Shown in pieces: positions 1-11,950 of a stretch of 64,000 nucleotides of DNA; the first letter of the stretch is position 1; every line of letters starts with the position of its first letter. Position numbers and translations under genes: made by a program. The stretch is from Todiramphus chloris collaris (taxonomy: Eukaryota; Chordata; Aves; Coraciiformes; Alcedinidae), in assembly GCA_025345505.1 (NCBI GenBank), contig JANVCC010000071.1, forward strand, positions 967,832 to 1,031,831, read 5' to 3'. The notes beneath the pieces were generated by a model, which saw nothing but the letters and a program-made list of their open reading frames with translations, did not search any database and was not told where the DNA came from.

Positions 1-585
1 TCTGGGGGGAAACTGAGCTAATGAGGGGTGTTCACTCCAGCCAGGCTCTGTGTCTTCTTCAGGGTGCTCTGGCTCTCCCCCGTGAGGAATTTTTCACTCT
101 GCAAATCACTTTTCTTCATTAAAATGGCCGTGTTAAATTAAATAGCTGTGAGGTTCCTCAGCGCCTCCTTTGCTGAGCTGATCCACTCCACGGCCGGCAG
201 CTTTGCAGAGCAGGAGACACGAGGTTACAAAGCCCATTCATTTCTCACATGCACCCACGTTTCTAATGGCTATGGGGACCCAGCTTTAAAGTCCTCTGAG
301 AGCCATGGAATGAAGAGCACTTTGTGGAGACGTTGTAATTATTATGGGATTTAGGGGTGTGTGGAAATGACTCACTGAGACATTTCCCAGCCAGTAGGCT
401 CTTGGAGCCAGGTGAGCTCTTCCTTGGAATGTGAAGCATGCAGCGTAGCAACTGGGAGGAACAGGTTTGGCAGGACATTTTAAGTTGTTCACAGCAGACA
501 GCCTCTTCAGAGCCACATCCCTGCTTTCCCGACCTCCCAGCTGGATGCTCCTCTCCACCAGCCCGGCCCTGGCGCGCTGGAGAGC
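1..585 (+). promoter_or_regulatory. 5' flank and likely 5' UTR of TINCR
   Basis: This stretch holds the presumed promoter and leader of the ubiquitin-like gene. No TATA box at a convincing distance is visible and CpG content is modest, rising only close to the start codon. The frame of the CDS is closed by TAA at 481-483. Two out-of-frame ATGs (438 and 467) open short frames of 65 and 64 codons that run past the real start codon. The transcription start cannot be fixed from sequence. Confidence 0.4.
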
Positions 586-849
586 ATGGACACGCTGCGG
601 AGGAGCCTTTCTCGCTGGAAGAGGTACCACATTAAGGTGCACCTGGCGGACGAGGACATGATGATGCCTCTGACGGTCAAGCCCAGAGACACGGTGATGG
701 ACCTCCGGGCTCACCTGGTGCGGGAGGGAGTCACTTCCTGGAAGAAGACATTTTATTACAACTCCAGGCAGCTCGAGGAACATGAGACTCTCAAAGAAGC
801 CAATATTCAGAACGGCTCCGTCCTGCTTCTTGTCAGCAATAAAAGGTAG
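586..849 (+). CDS. TINCR: TINCR ubiquitin-like protein, 87 aa, complete
   Basis: This encodes a small ubiquitin-fold protein. Residues 1-13 form a basic lead with the RRSLSRWKRYH stretch. Residues 14-84 resemble a beta-grasp ubiquitin domain: strand HIKVHLAD (15-22), second strand and helix PLTVKPRDTVMDLRAHLV (28-45), then YNSRQLEEHETLKEANIQNG (58-77), which parallels [20 protein letters not shown] of ubiquitin, and the final strand SVLLLV (78-83). It ends SNKR with no Gly-Gly, so it is unlikely to be conjugated to targets. I recognise it by close similarity to the remembered human TINCR product, which also begins M-x-x-LRR-x-LSRWKRYHIKVHLAD and has about the same length; in mammals it is expressed in differentiating keratinocytes. 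The start at 586 has a strong context (A at -3, G at +4), and the in-frame stop TAA at 481-483 with no ATG between excludes a longer ATG-initiated frame. It is intact. Confidence 0.88.
   Translation: MDTLRRSLSRWKRYHIKVHLADEDMMMPLTVKPRDTVMDLRAHLVREGVTSWKKTFYYNSRQLEEHETLKEANIQNGSVLLLVSNKR
838..843 (+). other. AATAAA hexamer overlapping last TINCR codons
   Basis: The codons for Ser-Asn-Lys-Arg create a canonical AATAAA polyadenylation hexamer four bases before the stop codon TAG. No strong GT-rich downstream element follows at once, so use as a cleavage signal is uncertain. A second canonical AATAAA lies at 1826-1831. Confidence 0.35.
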
Positions 850-1825
850 GCAAGGAGCTCATCTGCAGCGAGGGCGGTGCAAAGGAAGGGGATGCTCTGT
901 GTATCTCAGCCCCTTGGGAAGCTTTCCTGTTGGGGTTGGCAGCAAGCAGATCAGGAACTCAGACCCTGCCATTTCCAGCAGGCAGACTGAGGTTCAAGGC
1001 TCTTCACACCCTTACATGCTGTGGTGTGAAGTAAGGGGGAGGAGGAGGAGGAGGAAATCTGGTCGATGCTGCCTGTCCTGTCTCTGACCAGGTCTCACTG
1101 TCCTGACTACGTGGCCAAGCACAGAGGGAGAGACAAGATGTGCAAAAGGGCAAGGGAGATTGTGCAACAGGGGGAAACCTTCTGGGAGCCTCTCATCCTC
1201 GTTTTTTCTTGTTGTGCCTGGATCTTTCCATTTCTTTTTAGCAGATATTTTCTGCGAGGATCTGGGGGTGGCAGGGACCTGCTTTGACAGGGACGAGCTG
1301 TGAGCCACCAGCTTTCAGCAAAGCCCAATGGTGGGTGCTGGACAGGGACAGCGAGAGGCTGCAGCCTCCCAGCACACAGCCAGATCTCAGCAGAAGGTAC
1401 AGACTAGAGACCTGCAGGACAGCCAGTACAAAGGAGACCATTCCCACCATATTTCAGTGGGAATGAAAGCTGAGATAATGGACCCGAGCCCCACTGGCCC
1501 ACAGGATAGTTTAGATTCAGTGGGGTGAATTTATTCCCACCTGCTCCGTCTTTCCCAAAGCCTGGTCGTTGCTGCCAGCGTGATTAATTCTGCGAAGCAT
1601 TCTGGGGATACTGGGTAGGAGAGGTGCACAGCAGAGCACGGGGGTATTGTGTCTAATTCAGCTTTCTAAATCCTGAGCCCTCTGAGTTATGTGTCTATGC
1701 TGATCAGAGTTTCCTCTGCAGAAAAACCTGCACTAAAAACTTCAGTTCCTGATTATATGCCACATACTGGAATGGTCCTATTTTCCAGTCCAGAGGCAGC
1801 TTGAAATCTCACACAAAGAAGATTT

Positions 1826-1831
1826 AATAAA
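1826..1831 (+). other. candidate poly(A) signal downstream of TINCR
   Basis: This is the first canonical AATAAA that I see after the TINCR stop codon. If the transcript is unspliced it would give a 3' UTR of about 1 kb. There is no transcript support here, and such hexamers occur by chance. Confidence 0.2.
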
Positions 1832-2723
1832 GCATTTCCTTTCAGAGCTCAGCCAGACACAAGAGATTTCACATCGCTCAGCTAACTGCAAACCCCAAGT
1901 CACCCACGGCCCCTTTCTCCAACATCTCATTTCAGCTCTCTGATTAACTTGGCTCAGTCTCCTCCTTTTCACCTTGTTTTTTATGGCATGGGCATTTCTA
2001 TTTGTTGTTTTTTGGGTTTTTTTCCCCACATTGTTTATTTTCCTAAATTGTACAGCCTGAATTTTTTTGAGACTAAAAAAGGCTTTGGAGGGAGTGGGTT
2101 GATGGAGTGCACATATTGACAGCCCTTTGCCAGATGCCTGATTTCCATAAGGTGCTACACACCTTCCCACATGCTGCAAGAGCAGAATGGAACTGCAGCA
2201 AAGCAAAACCCCCCGGGAGATCCCGTCCCCAGCGTGCTGAGGTCAAGGTGCCCACCTCAAGTCACTAGACAGTTTTGAAAATTTAGAGCCCGTTGCTCAA
2301 AGTCCCAGCTCAATTTTTTTGGGAGTACATGAAAAAGGGAGTGGGATTTGTAATGTTTTTCTCCTTGAATTTTATCGAAACCTTCTTGGCTCCTAAAGCA
2401 GCAGCTTTGGCCAATCTCATTCCTCTTCCCAGGGCTGGGTGTGCTTGCTGGGGGGTTGGACAGGCTCTCCCTGAAGTCACGTCTCTCTCTGAGTTCTTGG
2501 ACATGGAGGATTATTGGCTTGTGACAACCTCAGCCACTCCCAAAGTGTTTTGTGTAAATGCCCAGGTATGGGGGGTACATTTTTTTAATGGCTCAGGGGG
2601 GTGACTGAGCTATGGTTGTAGCATCGTTCCCCCTTGGTGCTTCTGAGATGTGCTTGTGTGGCTTGGCCATCATCACCCTGCTGGGTACACAGTCCTGGTC
2701 TGTGACTCAGCACCCTGCCAGAT

Positions 2724-2739
2724 CCTCTGCATGCAGAGG
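2724..2739. repeat. Perfect 16-bp palindrome
   Basis: CCTCTGCATGCAGAGG reads identically on both strands with no spacer. It could be a dimeric protein site or simple chance; no neighbouring structure explains it. Confidence 0.5.
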
Positions 2740-5700
2740 GCTGGTTTTCTGAGGGCTCCCTCTATCAATCCAGCTGGGAGTTAGAAAATACAGAGTGGGA
2801 GGAGGCAGGTGCTGCATTGCAACTGAGATTACAGCACCGTTTCTAGCCTTAAAATCACGCTGGGTTTGTCCAGCAGCTCTCAGATTGAAGAGCTGGTTTT
2901 AGTACTTCACCAACTCAGTGAAGTATGGACCCTCTCCATCAAAGGTCAGCATCTGCTTCTTGAGCTCTCTCTGAAAATCGTGGTGTCTCACTTACTCTTC
3001 TGTACTGAGATGTCAGCTAAACTATATTAATTCCAAAAGTGGAGTTGCTCTGATTGCCAAGGTCTGCGGCTCAGTGTTGTGCCTATAAATATTAATGGTC
3101 ACTCTGCATGCTACGTGTTCCTACAAGGGGCTCACGGGACAGTTTACTTTGAACAAGAGAAAACATGAAAATGACCCTATTTTTCACACACATCCCCCTC
3201 CTTAATGCCTTTGTAGATAATTGGCATTTAGCAATGGCCAAGTCAGCATTTCTGCTTCTTGCCCGTGTTTTCTGGGGTTTATAACTTAGTCATAAAAATT
3301 CACTTAAGGCAGCAGCTTGGCAGGAGAGGGATCAGCTCACGCTGGGAATGTATTCGGACCTTAGTGTTTAAAAGTTCGAGCGAGCCATTTTGGAGTGCAG
3401 TCAACACGACCTCTCACCCTGGGAAAGCGCACGGGCAGGCCAGGACTGGGAATACTGTGTCCACTGAGGAGGCAATTCCCCTTGTGCAGAGCTTGTTGAT
3501 CACATCACTGCTGCGCTGACTGAGATTGCAAGCCACTTGCAGCAGAAGCTCGGCAAAGAACGCGCTGAGGAACAGTTTCTGCCCTAGAGAGCTACGTGTT
3601 ACAATAACACGCTTTGCAGGTGGGTAAAACAAGCAAGGGCAGGCTGTAAATGTGAACGAGCCAGCAGAGAGAGAACCCCCACAGCTCAGTGGCCTGGGGC
3701 CAGCCCGTGGCGTTGAAGCCGTGGCTGCTGGACGCACGGAAACCACCAGTGAGTTCCGACACGAGAAGAGAGGCCACCCCTCCGCAGAGATGCAAGAGCA
3801 TCCACCAGGACATGCAGCAGGCCTGAGCAGTCCTGGCGCCCTGGACCACGCCACGGCGGAACCTGTTTGGCTCGCTCTGGGGGCGGGCAAAGTGCCCCAG
3901 AGCCAGGGAGCTGCTCGGCTGGTCTGGTGGTGATGTGGGAGTTCCTGGAGCTGCCTGGGTGCTACCTGCTGGCTGCGTGCTGTGGGACACCAACCAAAGG
4001 GGCCTCTCGCAGCGCGGGCAGCAGCGGTGCCAGGTAGTGGGCACATGGCATTGCCCACTCCTTGTGGATCATCTGTTGCCTGCATTTTGGTGTTGGATGT
4101 TAGGTGGAGGGATATTGTAAATCCACCGCTTCACCCATTAGCTGTTTCCACCAGGAGATATAGACAGGGGTTCTAGGATGATTCCTAGACACGCTGTGTG
4201 CCTGTCACTGACTGTTCCTAAGGATGTGCAGCTCCAGATAGATCTGGGCGTGGTATAAGCACAACCACGTTGTCAGAGCCTTCGTGCTTGGTTTCAGGCT
4301 CCTTTCCCGTGTGGTCACCTCCAGCAGTCAGATAGACAAGGCCTGCACTGATAGATAAACCAGTGCCATGCCTGCTCTGTTACAGCGCTGGAGTTACCGC
4401 GCTGCTGTTTTGGCCCAGCCCAGATTTCAGGAGCTAACACATCCAGAGACTGTTCCTTATGGGCTGTCTGGATGCAGCCACGTGGGTTTGGAGAGTAAGA
4501 ATTTAATACAAAAACCCTGTCCGTTCTGTGCCAGGTGTCCTCTAAATGCAGAAGAAAGTCCCAGGCACATTTAATTGCCTGGCATAGGCCCAGGCACAGC
4601 ACGTGGGATGCCCTCACTCTTTTGGAAGCTGAGGTTCAGAGGCCAAGCAGCTATTGTCATCATATATGGCCTGCCCAGAGAATGGAGTTCAGCGAGTCAT
4701 TGGTGAATAGGTTAAATAAAGTAGATGCTGGCACTGAGTTTAGCAGAAGTCTATTATCTGGAATCTATTGGTGTTGATTTTCTGGCCTGGAGCCACCTGA
4801 AAACATCTATCTCGGGGCATTAGCTCAGTTACCATAACAACTCATCTAAGAACAACTCCTGACAGTTTGAAGAGCAGAGCGAGGTCCCACGTGGTATAGA
4901 AGCCACTCTTAGGTCGAGACAAGCATGGCTGGGATTCTCCCTCTTCTGCAACCCAGCCTCAGCATCCCTGGTGAGCGCCAGTGCTTATACAAGGTCTGAG
5001 ATGCTTGGGACTCTGGTTTATCCTTCCGAGGCTGTTCAGCCTGGTTTTCCAAAAGTCCATCCACTCAAGGAGCTACCTCCTGGCAGGGTAACAAACCCAG
5101 CCGTCTTTGGGGAACCCTCCTAACTCCCTCACTGCCATTCAGTTTACAATCTTCAATTTTTTTTTGCCTCATAAATGAAAATTATGACTGAGCCACTCGC
5201 ATAAGGCCCAGTTTAGCTGATGCTAAGAAGCTCCTGCCTACCTTTGACTCCCGCGGTGATGTAAGGATCGATGTTTGACACAGACACTCGGTAGTGGCTC
5301 GCTCCAGGATTATATCATTTTTATATCACACTCGTGTCCTTCTCACTCTCACTGGAATTGCCTGAGAAGCAGTCACCAAGCACAGCAGATGACGTTGGAT
5401 CTCTAGAAAAAGAAACCAGAACAAGAGTGGGATCTACACAGTCTGACCCTGCAAAGAAAGCTGACATTAGAACCCAGACATTAATTAAGTCCCTTATACC
5501 GGGCTGCAGTGTGATTTTGTGATGCCTGCTCCTTGCACTGACCTTCCAGCCCCCAGGGTTGCTCGGCAATTACTCCTCAGCATGGTGGGGAGACTTTTTG
5601 CTCCCATCCAACTACTACAGGCTTGCCCTGTTAAGCTCAGGCCTAGCAGCAGGTTCCAAGGCATCTCACAGTAGGATAACGATCCTTTAAATAGCACGGG

Positions 5701-8700
5701 GAACCTCTCTTCTCAGGGAGAACTAATTAAGTTCCTCAGCACATGCTTAGACATATGTCGACCTGGTATGGCCTTAATAGGCCTGCTTCCATCTACTGGG
5801 TAAACAGCACGGGCTTAAAAAACATCCTCCTAGAGATGCGTTACTGAGGCAACAGCCAGGTGGGGACCGGCTTCAGCTCTGAGGCTGAAGGTAATATTTA
5901 TGTGTATTGCCTGCTCACGGGCCAAGCTCTCTGCTGGTGTAAACTCCCTGAAATCAGTTAAGCGATTCTGAAGTTCCGATAGCGGCGGGGTTACCTCTGC
6001 TGACCTCTCACAGCGCACAGGTCAGAGGATGACACCTGTATTTAGCTCAGTTACTTACTGCTCAGCCCAAGAAGCTCGTTTAACACGAGCAGAGGGTTGC
6101 TTCGGTGGAGAACACGGTTCATAAGATCTGAATTCCTCCCTGTGCAGTTGTAGGGGCTTGCAGCAGATGAAACTGAGCCAACACATCCCATGAGGGGTCT
6201 GTCTTGGCTCTAGGCAAAGAAGTAATGAAGGGAGAGTGAATTCTGACCTGGGCTCTTCTCTGGCACAGCTTCCTGGCCCTCTCTCTTTAGCTCTGCTGTT
6301 TGCTGCCAGGGGAGGATTTTGCCCAGTTTGCCCATTCCCGTACCCTGGTGTTTTATGGGGCAGATGTGCTACAGGGTTGGCTCACAGCAAATCCTTGGCT
6401 GTTACAATCCCCTTTAATTTCAAGTGAGGAAGCAAGTGCTGGGATATCAGTCCTGGGTTTTGCAGGAGACCCAACCAGTGACTGAGATCAGCCTAAGACT
6501 GGGAGTGCTCTTTGCTAGGACCCAACAAAAACCCCTCGCCCCATAAACTCCCCCAAGTCCTGATGAAATATTTGCAGCACAGGCCGAGTTTCTTCCCCGC
6601 GTAATTGCAAGAAGCAATTCACAGGAGTCAGAAAGACTCAGCCTGCACGTACTGGCTGGGCTGGGTGGGGTGGCTGCCCGGCAGAGCTGCTGCCTACGGG
6701 CCACGAGCATCTTGGTCGCAGTCCAGGGTGTGCTAATGAGCTCCCTGAGCAGAGGCTCGCCCTGCAGAGCCACCCCTGGAAACTTGTAAGAGCTTCAGCC
6801 TCCATCTGGGAGACCCCAGCAGGTAGCCATAGATAATTTCTAAGGGTCTTCAGAAGAGTAACTAAGAAAATAATCCTACTTTTACTAAGCTTAAGTCTTC
6901 TTTGCAGGGCCTGTATCCCTGTCAGAAAATGTTTATGGAACTGTAAGCCCGGAAAGCCAGCGTTCAGTGCTAATGCGGGGGGGGGGTGGTGGGGAGCGTG
7001 TCTAGAGCCGTTCGAGCTTCCGTGTCTCTCTAAACAGCCTCAGAGTGCTCTAAAGCTACAGGCTGCCCTAGCACTAAAATGAAAAATGCATTTCCAGGAG
7101 CAGGCACTAAAGAGGGGGAGCCTCGCTTGTGAGAAAAGGGCAGTTGCAGATTATCTGAGGGAGGGTGAAGGCATCTTTTGTGGAAGGATAACCAGGTCTG
7201 AAACCCCGCAAGTGGCTTAGCCTCAGCTACGCAGCGTGAGTGCGAAACCAAAGCAGAGCATCAAGTTTATATTCTCCCCGCGCCGGGGTCAGTGCCTCCT
7301 TGGGCAAATGCCACTGCTGATCGCGTGCCGACGGTGCTCCAAGCATTTGCCTCTTTCTTATTCAGATAATGCCAAAGAGCACAGCCAAAGCCATGGGAGA
7401 CGGGGAGCGTGACAAGGGCTGAAGGGAAGCAGATGGACGAGAGCTCGGCCGTGGGAAGGCAGCCCGGCCACCAGCGCTTGGTAAGTCTCTCCCTGCTCGC
7501 CAGCTCTAGGACTGTTCCGAAAGCAGCTCCCGGTGTTGCCAGCACGGTGCCCATGAATAATTAACCCAAACGAAACAACAAATAACGTTTCCTCAGCAGC
7601 ACGCCGTGCGGTCTCAGCTGCCAGAGGAGAAGCTGGGGTAAGACTGCCTCAGATCCCGAGGGCAGCGAATCGGAGGGAAGTGCCCGGGAGAGAGGGACTT
7701 CTGCCTGGGTGATGAAGCGAGAAGGAGCTGAGGTGGGCTTTGCTTAGGGCCCGAGATGGGGACATCGCACAGCTGAGCCTCCTTCCGACTCCCTCACAGG
7801 ATTCCTCAGTAAGTCGCAGTTCTTGGCCTTTGTTTTCCTACGTGCAAGTCCGAGATAGTTTATTCTTCCCCCGTGTCCACTCCTTGTCCATCCAGCTGTA
7901 AGGGACTCAGGTTAGGGGATGCCTGGGCTCCTGAGCAGTTCCCACAGAGGGGGGCCTTGCTTTCTCTGGAGAAATACGCGGCAAGCCCCTGGGGATGGTC
8001 CTGGGGCTTGGCAGCCTTTGTACTTCCAAAGGGCAGAGACTGCTTGGTCAACGTTATGGTGATGACCTCACCTGACATTAGGGACTCAGTGTTACACCCA
8101 AACTGCCGCCTTCTTGAGCCAGGTTTTCTAAGGCAGCGAGCCTCCCTGCGTTGTTCTTCCATCTGCTGCCAGCCCCCTCGCTCCAGCAGTTCCTAAACCA
8201 GCTGACCTGATTCAACCCGGTTTAATGGAAAGAGAGAGGTCTCACAGACCCAAGATTCCTGCAATTTTCATGACAAAAAAAAAAAAACCCCAGCAGCTGG
8301 ATAGAAGAGAGACATTTAAGTTAATATCCTACTGAAGGAAAGGTAATTACACCTCTTGCTCCCTATCTATTCCGAGCCACGGCAGCCAGGTGACCAGCTG
8401 GCATTTAGATACTGGCTGGTCAATCGGTACCTGCCCAGCTTCAGACCAGCTCCTGTGCTGGCTGCCCCTTCCCTGCACAGCAGGGAGCTGTTGGAAGAGC
8501 TGAGGACTGTGCTGGGGAGGGCTGGAGGAGATAAGGGATAGTACAGAGAGCTGGGAGCACCAAAAAAGGAAGAAAAAAAATAAAAGCAGCTGTAATACAC
8601 AAATCAGAAGAATGGGTTTCACCAGTTTCCCTGCTCACAGAACAAGCTTGAGGTTCAAGCTTATTTTCAGGGCAAAATGGATGTTTCTCTGATCGCTACA

Positions 8701-9080
8701 GGACCTTCCCCAGAAAATTTCAGTGACTGGTAATGGTCTTACCAAACCCCCCCAAACCTGAATTTTCTGTTGTTCAGCTGAAAAACATGCCTGTCTGGAC
8801 TTTGTTTTGGCAATGAGAAAACATTTGATTCTCTTTTTTTTTTCTCAACAAAAGCATTTGAAGAAATGCGATGGAAAATGGAGTTTCTCATTTTCCAGTT
8901 TGTTTTAATTTAATTTTGTCCTAGGAAGAAAAAGATTACCCCAAGTACTTCCTTGGCCTGTGCACAGAAAGAGATTCTAAGACAGACAAAGACATGAACA
9001 CAGTCACAGCCGAAGATCTTTCAGTCCAAGCAACTGAGATGGACAAAGAATGGGATGGGACTAGGCAGGGGAAGGGGGAA

Positions 9081-9160
9081 GGTGACTTTTCCAAGGTCAA
9101 CCAACGAGCCAGGTGCCCAAGGGAGTGCTGGTGCTGTTGGGTCAGCATTTCTGCCACTTG
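9081..9160 (-). repeat. Possible MIR-like SINE remnant
   Basis: The segment GGTGACTTTTCCAAGGTCA resembles the conserved core of MIR read on the opposite strand (the TGACCTTGGGCAAGT motif). It is followed by AGCCAGGTG, like the next part of the element. It is short and diverged, so this is a weak call. Confidence 0.3.
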
Positions 9161-10631
9161 ACCAGGCGACACGTCTGTCTGTCCTGAAATAATGAGTTCC
9201 CTGGAGCAGAGCCAGGACTTTCCTGCGTGCTCGGAAAGTGCCTCACGCAGGCCTAGGTGCAGTCATAAATAATCATTTCAATTACTGTAATAACAATACT
9301 AACGTGGAGGTGTGCCACTGAAGACGGGACACGCTTGGCAACAGAGAACTAAATCTGTGCCCCTCTTCTGCTAAAAGGTACAGTTTGCTTCACCAAGCCT
9401 GGGAGCCTGGTATTTACTTCTCCAAACCTGCTAGTCACAGCCTTTCACTCTGCAAAAGGCAAGCTGACCTGAGCTGAATTAGTTCCAGTATCTACTCTAA
9501 CACCTCATGCCTGTAGCTGGCAGCTCTGGCTAGCTCTGGAATGCTTTTTGCAGCTCAGGGGGATATCTGGAAAGTGTAAATTAATGATGGTGATGTGGGG
9601 AGCTGCCTGGACTAATGTTTTTTTTTCTTTTTTCCAGAGATAGGCTTTGATTGACACTTCAAATCTGCCTGACAATCTTTTATTCTAAGTGTAGTTGCTG
9701 CCTTTCTTCAGAGCAGGAAGAGCTGGTTTGGTTGCTGTCCTTCAAATGATGGATCTTATCACATGGGAAAAAGGAGGAAAGAAAAAAAAAAAGGAAAACC
9801 ACCTGGAAACAGCCACAGGTACAGCATAAAAAGAGGTAAAACTAACTGGATCTATTTGATCTATTTCTGTTTTTTCCTCCCATGCCATAATCCAATGCAA
9901 GATATACAAGAAAAGAGGCTACATTCTGAGGAACAAGAGCTGACTGTTCTCTTGCTTTATTTGACTGTTCATTATGTTGTTTTCCTTCAAGAGATTTTTT
10001 TAATGCTTTGCAGATAGGACTGTGCAACCCCCGGTGATGAGAGGGCTGGGGAATCAGTGTGGCAACCTCTTTTGCTCCCATGTTTCACACTGCCTTTTCT
10101 CCTGCCTGTCCTCCCAATGCTGCCTCGTGCTCCTTCCTTTCAGGTATCCTTGTGAAATACTTGGGACCTGCTGGGATCACACCGTTCAGCTGCTCTCAGA
10201 AGAGCTGACAGCCGCTTTTTACCATATAATTTAGACAGCTGGGGTTTACCTGAGTCTGGTCAGGAAGGTTGGCTCTCCAATAGGCAGACGCCTGCTTCAA
10301 ATCCTCTTCTGGACACGCACTTACGTGGCAAAACGGGTCTCTTGTTTGAGATGTCCTGTCTCTCCTCGCTTGCCTAGGTCCATCAGAAACAAGCTGCAGA
10401 GCACAGGGCTGTTGTGCTATGTCCAAATCGCAGGGAAGAACTGCTCTGAAATGGATCTTTTCCTTGCTGTCTGTGAACACAGGTGTGGACGAGACCAAGG
10501 ACCAAAGGTGAAAGGTGTGCGAGTCCCATCCGTGTGCCAGCCTGGGCCTACTGCGAGCTGGAGACGTCTGCAGCTCCACGTGCTGCGCCACAGCCGATTC
10601 CTTCTGGTCAGGAGCGTTTGGCTCTGGGGTC

Positions 10632-10785
10632 CCGCTGCTGCTGGGGTACCACAGGCAGGATCATCAAACCCGCTGCTNNNNNNNNNNCATCAAACCCACT
10701 GCTGCTGGGGTACCGCAGGCAGGATCCCCAAACCTGCCGCTGCTGGGGTACCGCAGGCAGGATCCCCAAACCCTCTGCTGCATCC
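10632..10785. repeat. Minisatellite, about 38-bp unit, broken by a gap
   Basis: At least three copies of a unit of about 38 bp, containing GGGGTACCGCAGGCAGGATC and then CAAACC and CTGCTG runs, lie head to tail. The 10-N gap falls inside the array, so the true copy number is unknown. Open frames spanning it are repeat and gap artefacts. Confidence 0.85.
10678..10687. other. Assembly gap (10 N)
   Basis: Ten N bases interrupt the minisatellite. Both flanks carry CATCAAACCC followed by a GCTGCT-type run, so the contig ends probably overlap or a number of repeat units was collapsed. Confidence 0.95.
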
Positions 10786-10789
10786 ACCT

Positions 10790-11950
10790 CCACCTGGGAG
10801 CCTCAGCTCACTCCTTCTTCTCGAGCTTCAGGAGCAGAAGACAAGCCCAGGCAGGCAGCTCTGCCAGCTCCAGCAAGGCAGCTCAGGCTGAGGCACGTCC
10901 CAGCAGCTCTTCTCTGCATCTCCTCTACCCGAGCTGCGGATGCATCGAGCGCTTCAGTTTACAGGGCCATCAGCCTGGCAGCTTTCCTCAGCACTAAATT
11001 TGCTTTTTAAAGTTACATCAGTGTTGTACCCAGAGGGAGTGGAGGAACAGATGCGGCCTGTGAAGTCTGGCTTTAATTCACCTGCCTCATTTAATTTCCT
11101 GCCCTGCCTTCTAATCAATGAGTCTACACTAGCGGCCCTGGGAATACAGAGCTTTTCTCATACACAGGAGCGTTCAAGGCTGTGGCTGAGCTCTCGGGGT
11201 CTCGAGCAGGCTGCTCCACGTCTCCTCCAAGGCTGCTTCATTATGGAGTTCCCTCCCCTAGAAGCGCTCACAGGCACTCCCTGACCCACGGCAGCTGCAG
11301 CACATTTCCTTGCAGGGGCCAGTTGGCACAGGGCAGCGGTGCCACGTTAGCCTCCCTTAGTCGGGCTGCCTGGGTGGCATTCCCTCCTGGAAGTGCTCTC
11401 CTTCCAGGTGCTCCTGGTTTCCAGCCACATGGCTTTGTTCTCAGGGCCACCCGCTGCTTTCTGGGGCTCTGTCCCCACGCTACCTCAGACGGGCTGTGGA
11501 GCCAGAGGTGCCTCGTTACCTGCCAGGGGCTCCCAGCAGCACTGTGGGTCTGGAGGTGCCTTGCAGGGGCTCCCTTCTGGAGGCAGCTCTGCCAGTGCTC
11601 CTTTGCACTGTGCCATCCTGGCCCAGGGGTGTCTCACTTCCCAGGTGCCCCTTCCCCGAGGAACAGTGGCACCACATCACCTCGGAGGTGACTCCATCGC
11701 CTCAGACACTCAGGGTACCAGAAAGCCCTCACGAAAGAGTTTCTGGCACTTTTGTTTTGGTGAAGCTTCCTCTCACTGTCCTGGTTTACCTGAGCTGGTG
11801 TTCATTCCGGGCAGCGCTGCCCAGCTGCTTCATCAGCGGCATCAAAACCCCAGGAGACAAGAAGGCAGCAGCCTTTGGCTGGTGGCACCGATTTTGTGCC
11901 ACTGCTGCTCTACCTCGCCCGTTCTAATCTGTATCAGATTGCTCTTTGCC
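10790..11950. other. GC-rich non-coding stretch with degenerate internal similarity
   Basis: The sequence is rich in CCAGGGG, GGCTCC and CTGCC-type words, and phrases such as CAGGTGC and CAGGGGCTCCC recur between 11400 and 11660. Several overlapping open frames exist in all plus frames, which marks composition rather than selection. I recognise no gene or repeat family. Confidence 0.5.

Larger units (their letters stand above)
850..10630. other. Non-coding stretch, no gene recognised
   Basis: No coding exon is recognised on either strand across this stretch. It is single-copy-looking DNA of mixed composition with a GGA run near 1036-1055, a 16-bp palindrome at 2724-2739, a G-rich run near 6976-6998, short A-runs at 8274-8287 and 8571-8582, a weak MIR-like piece near 9081-9160 and a pyrimidine-rich acceptor-like tract ending at 9637. 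The region just after 850 may include the 3' UTR or an intron of TINCR. The longest frame, 3414-4085 on the minus strand, has no family resemblance and looks like chance. Confidence 0.6.

Noticed and set aside
3414-4085. 223-codon minus-strand open frame
   Set aside because: No recognisable domain, and another long frame is open in a second minus phase over the same bases.
10325-11010. Long plus-strand frames of 160 to 188 codons
   Set aside because: They run through a minisatellite and a 10-N gap, so they are repeat artefacts.
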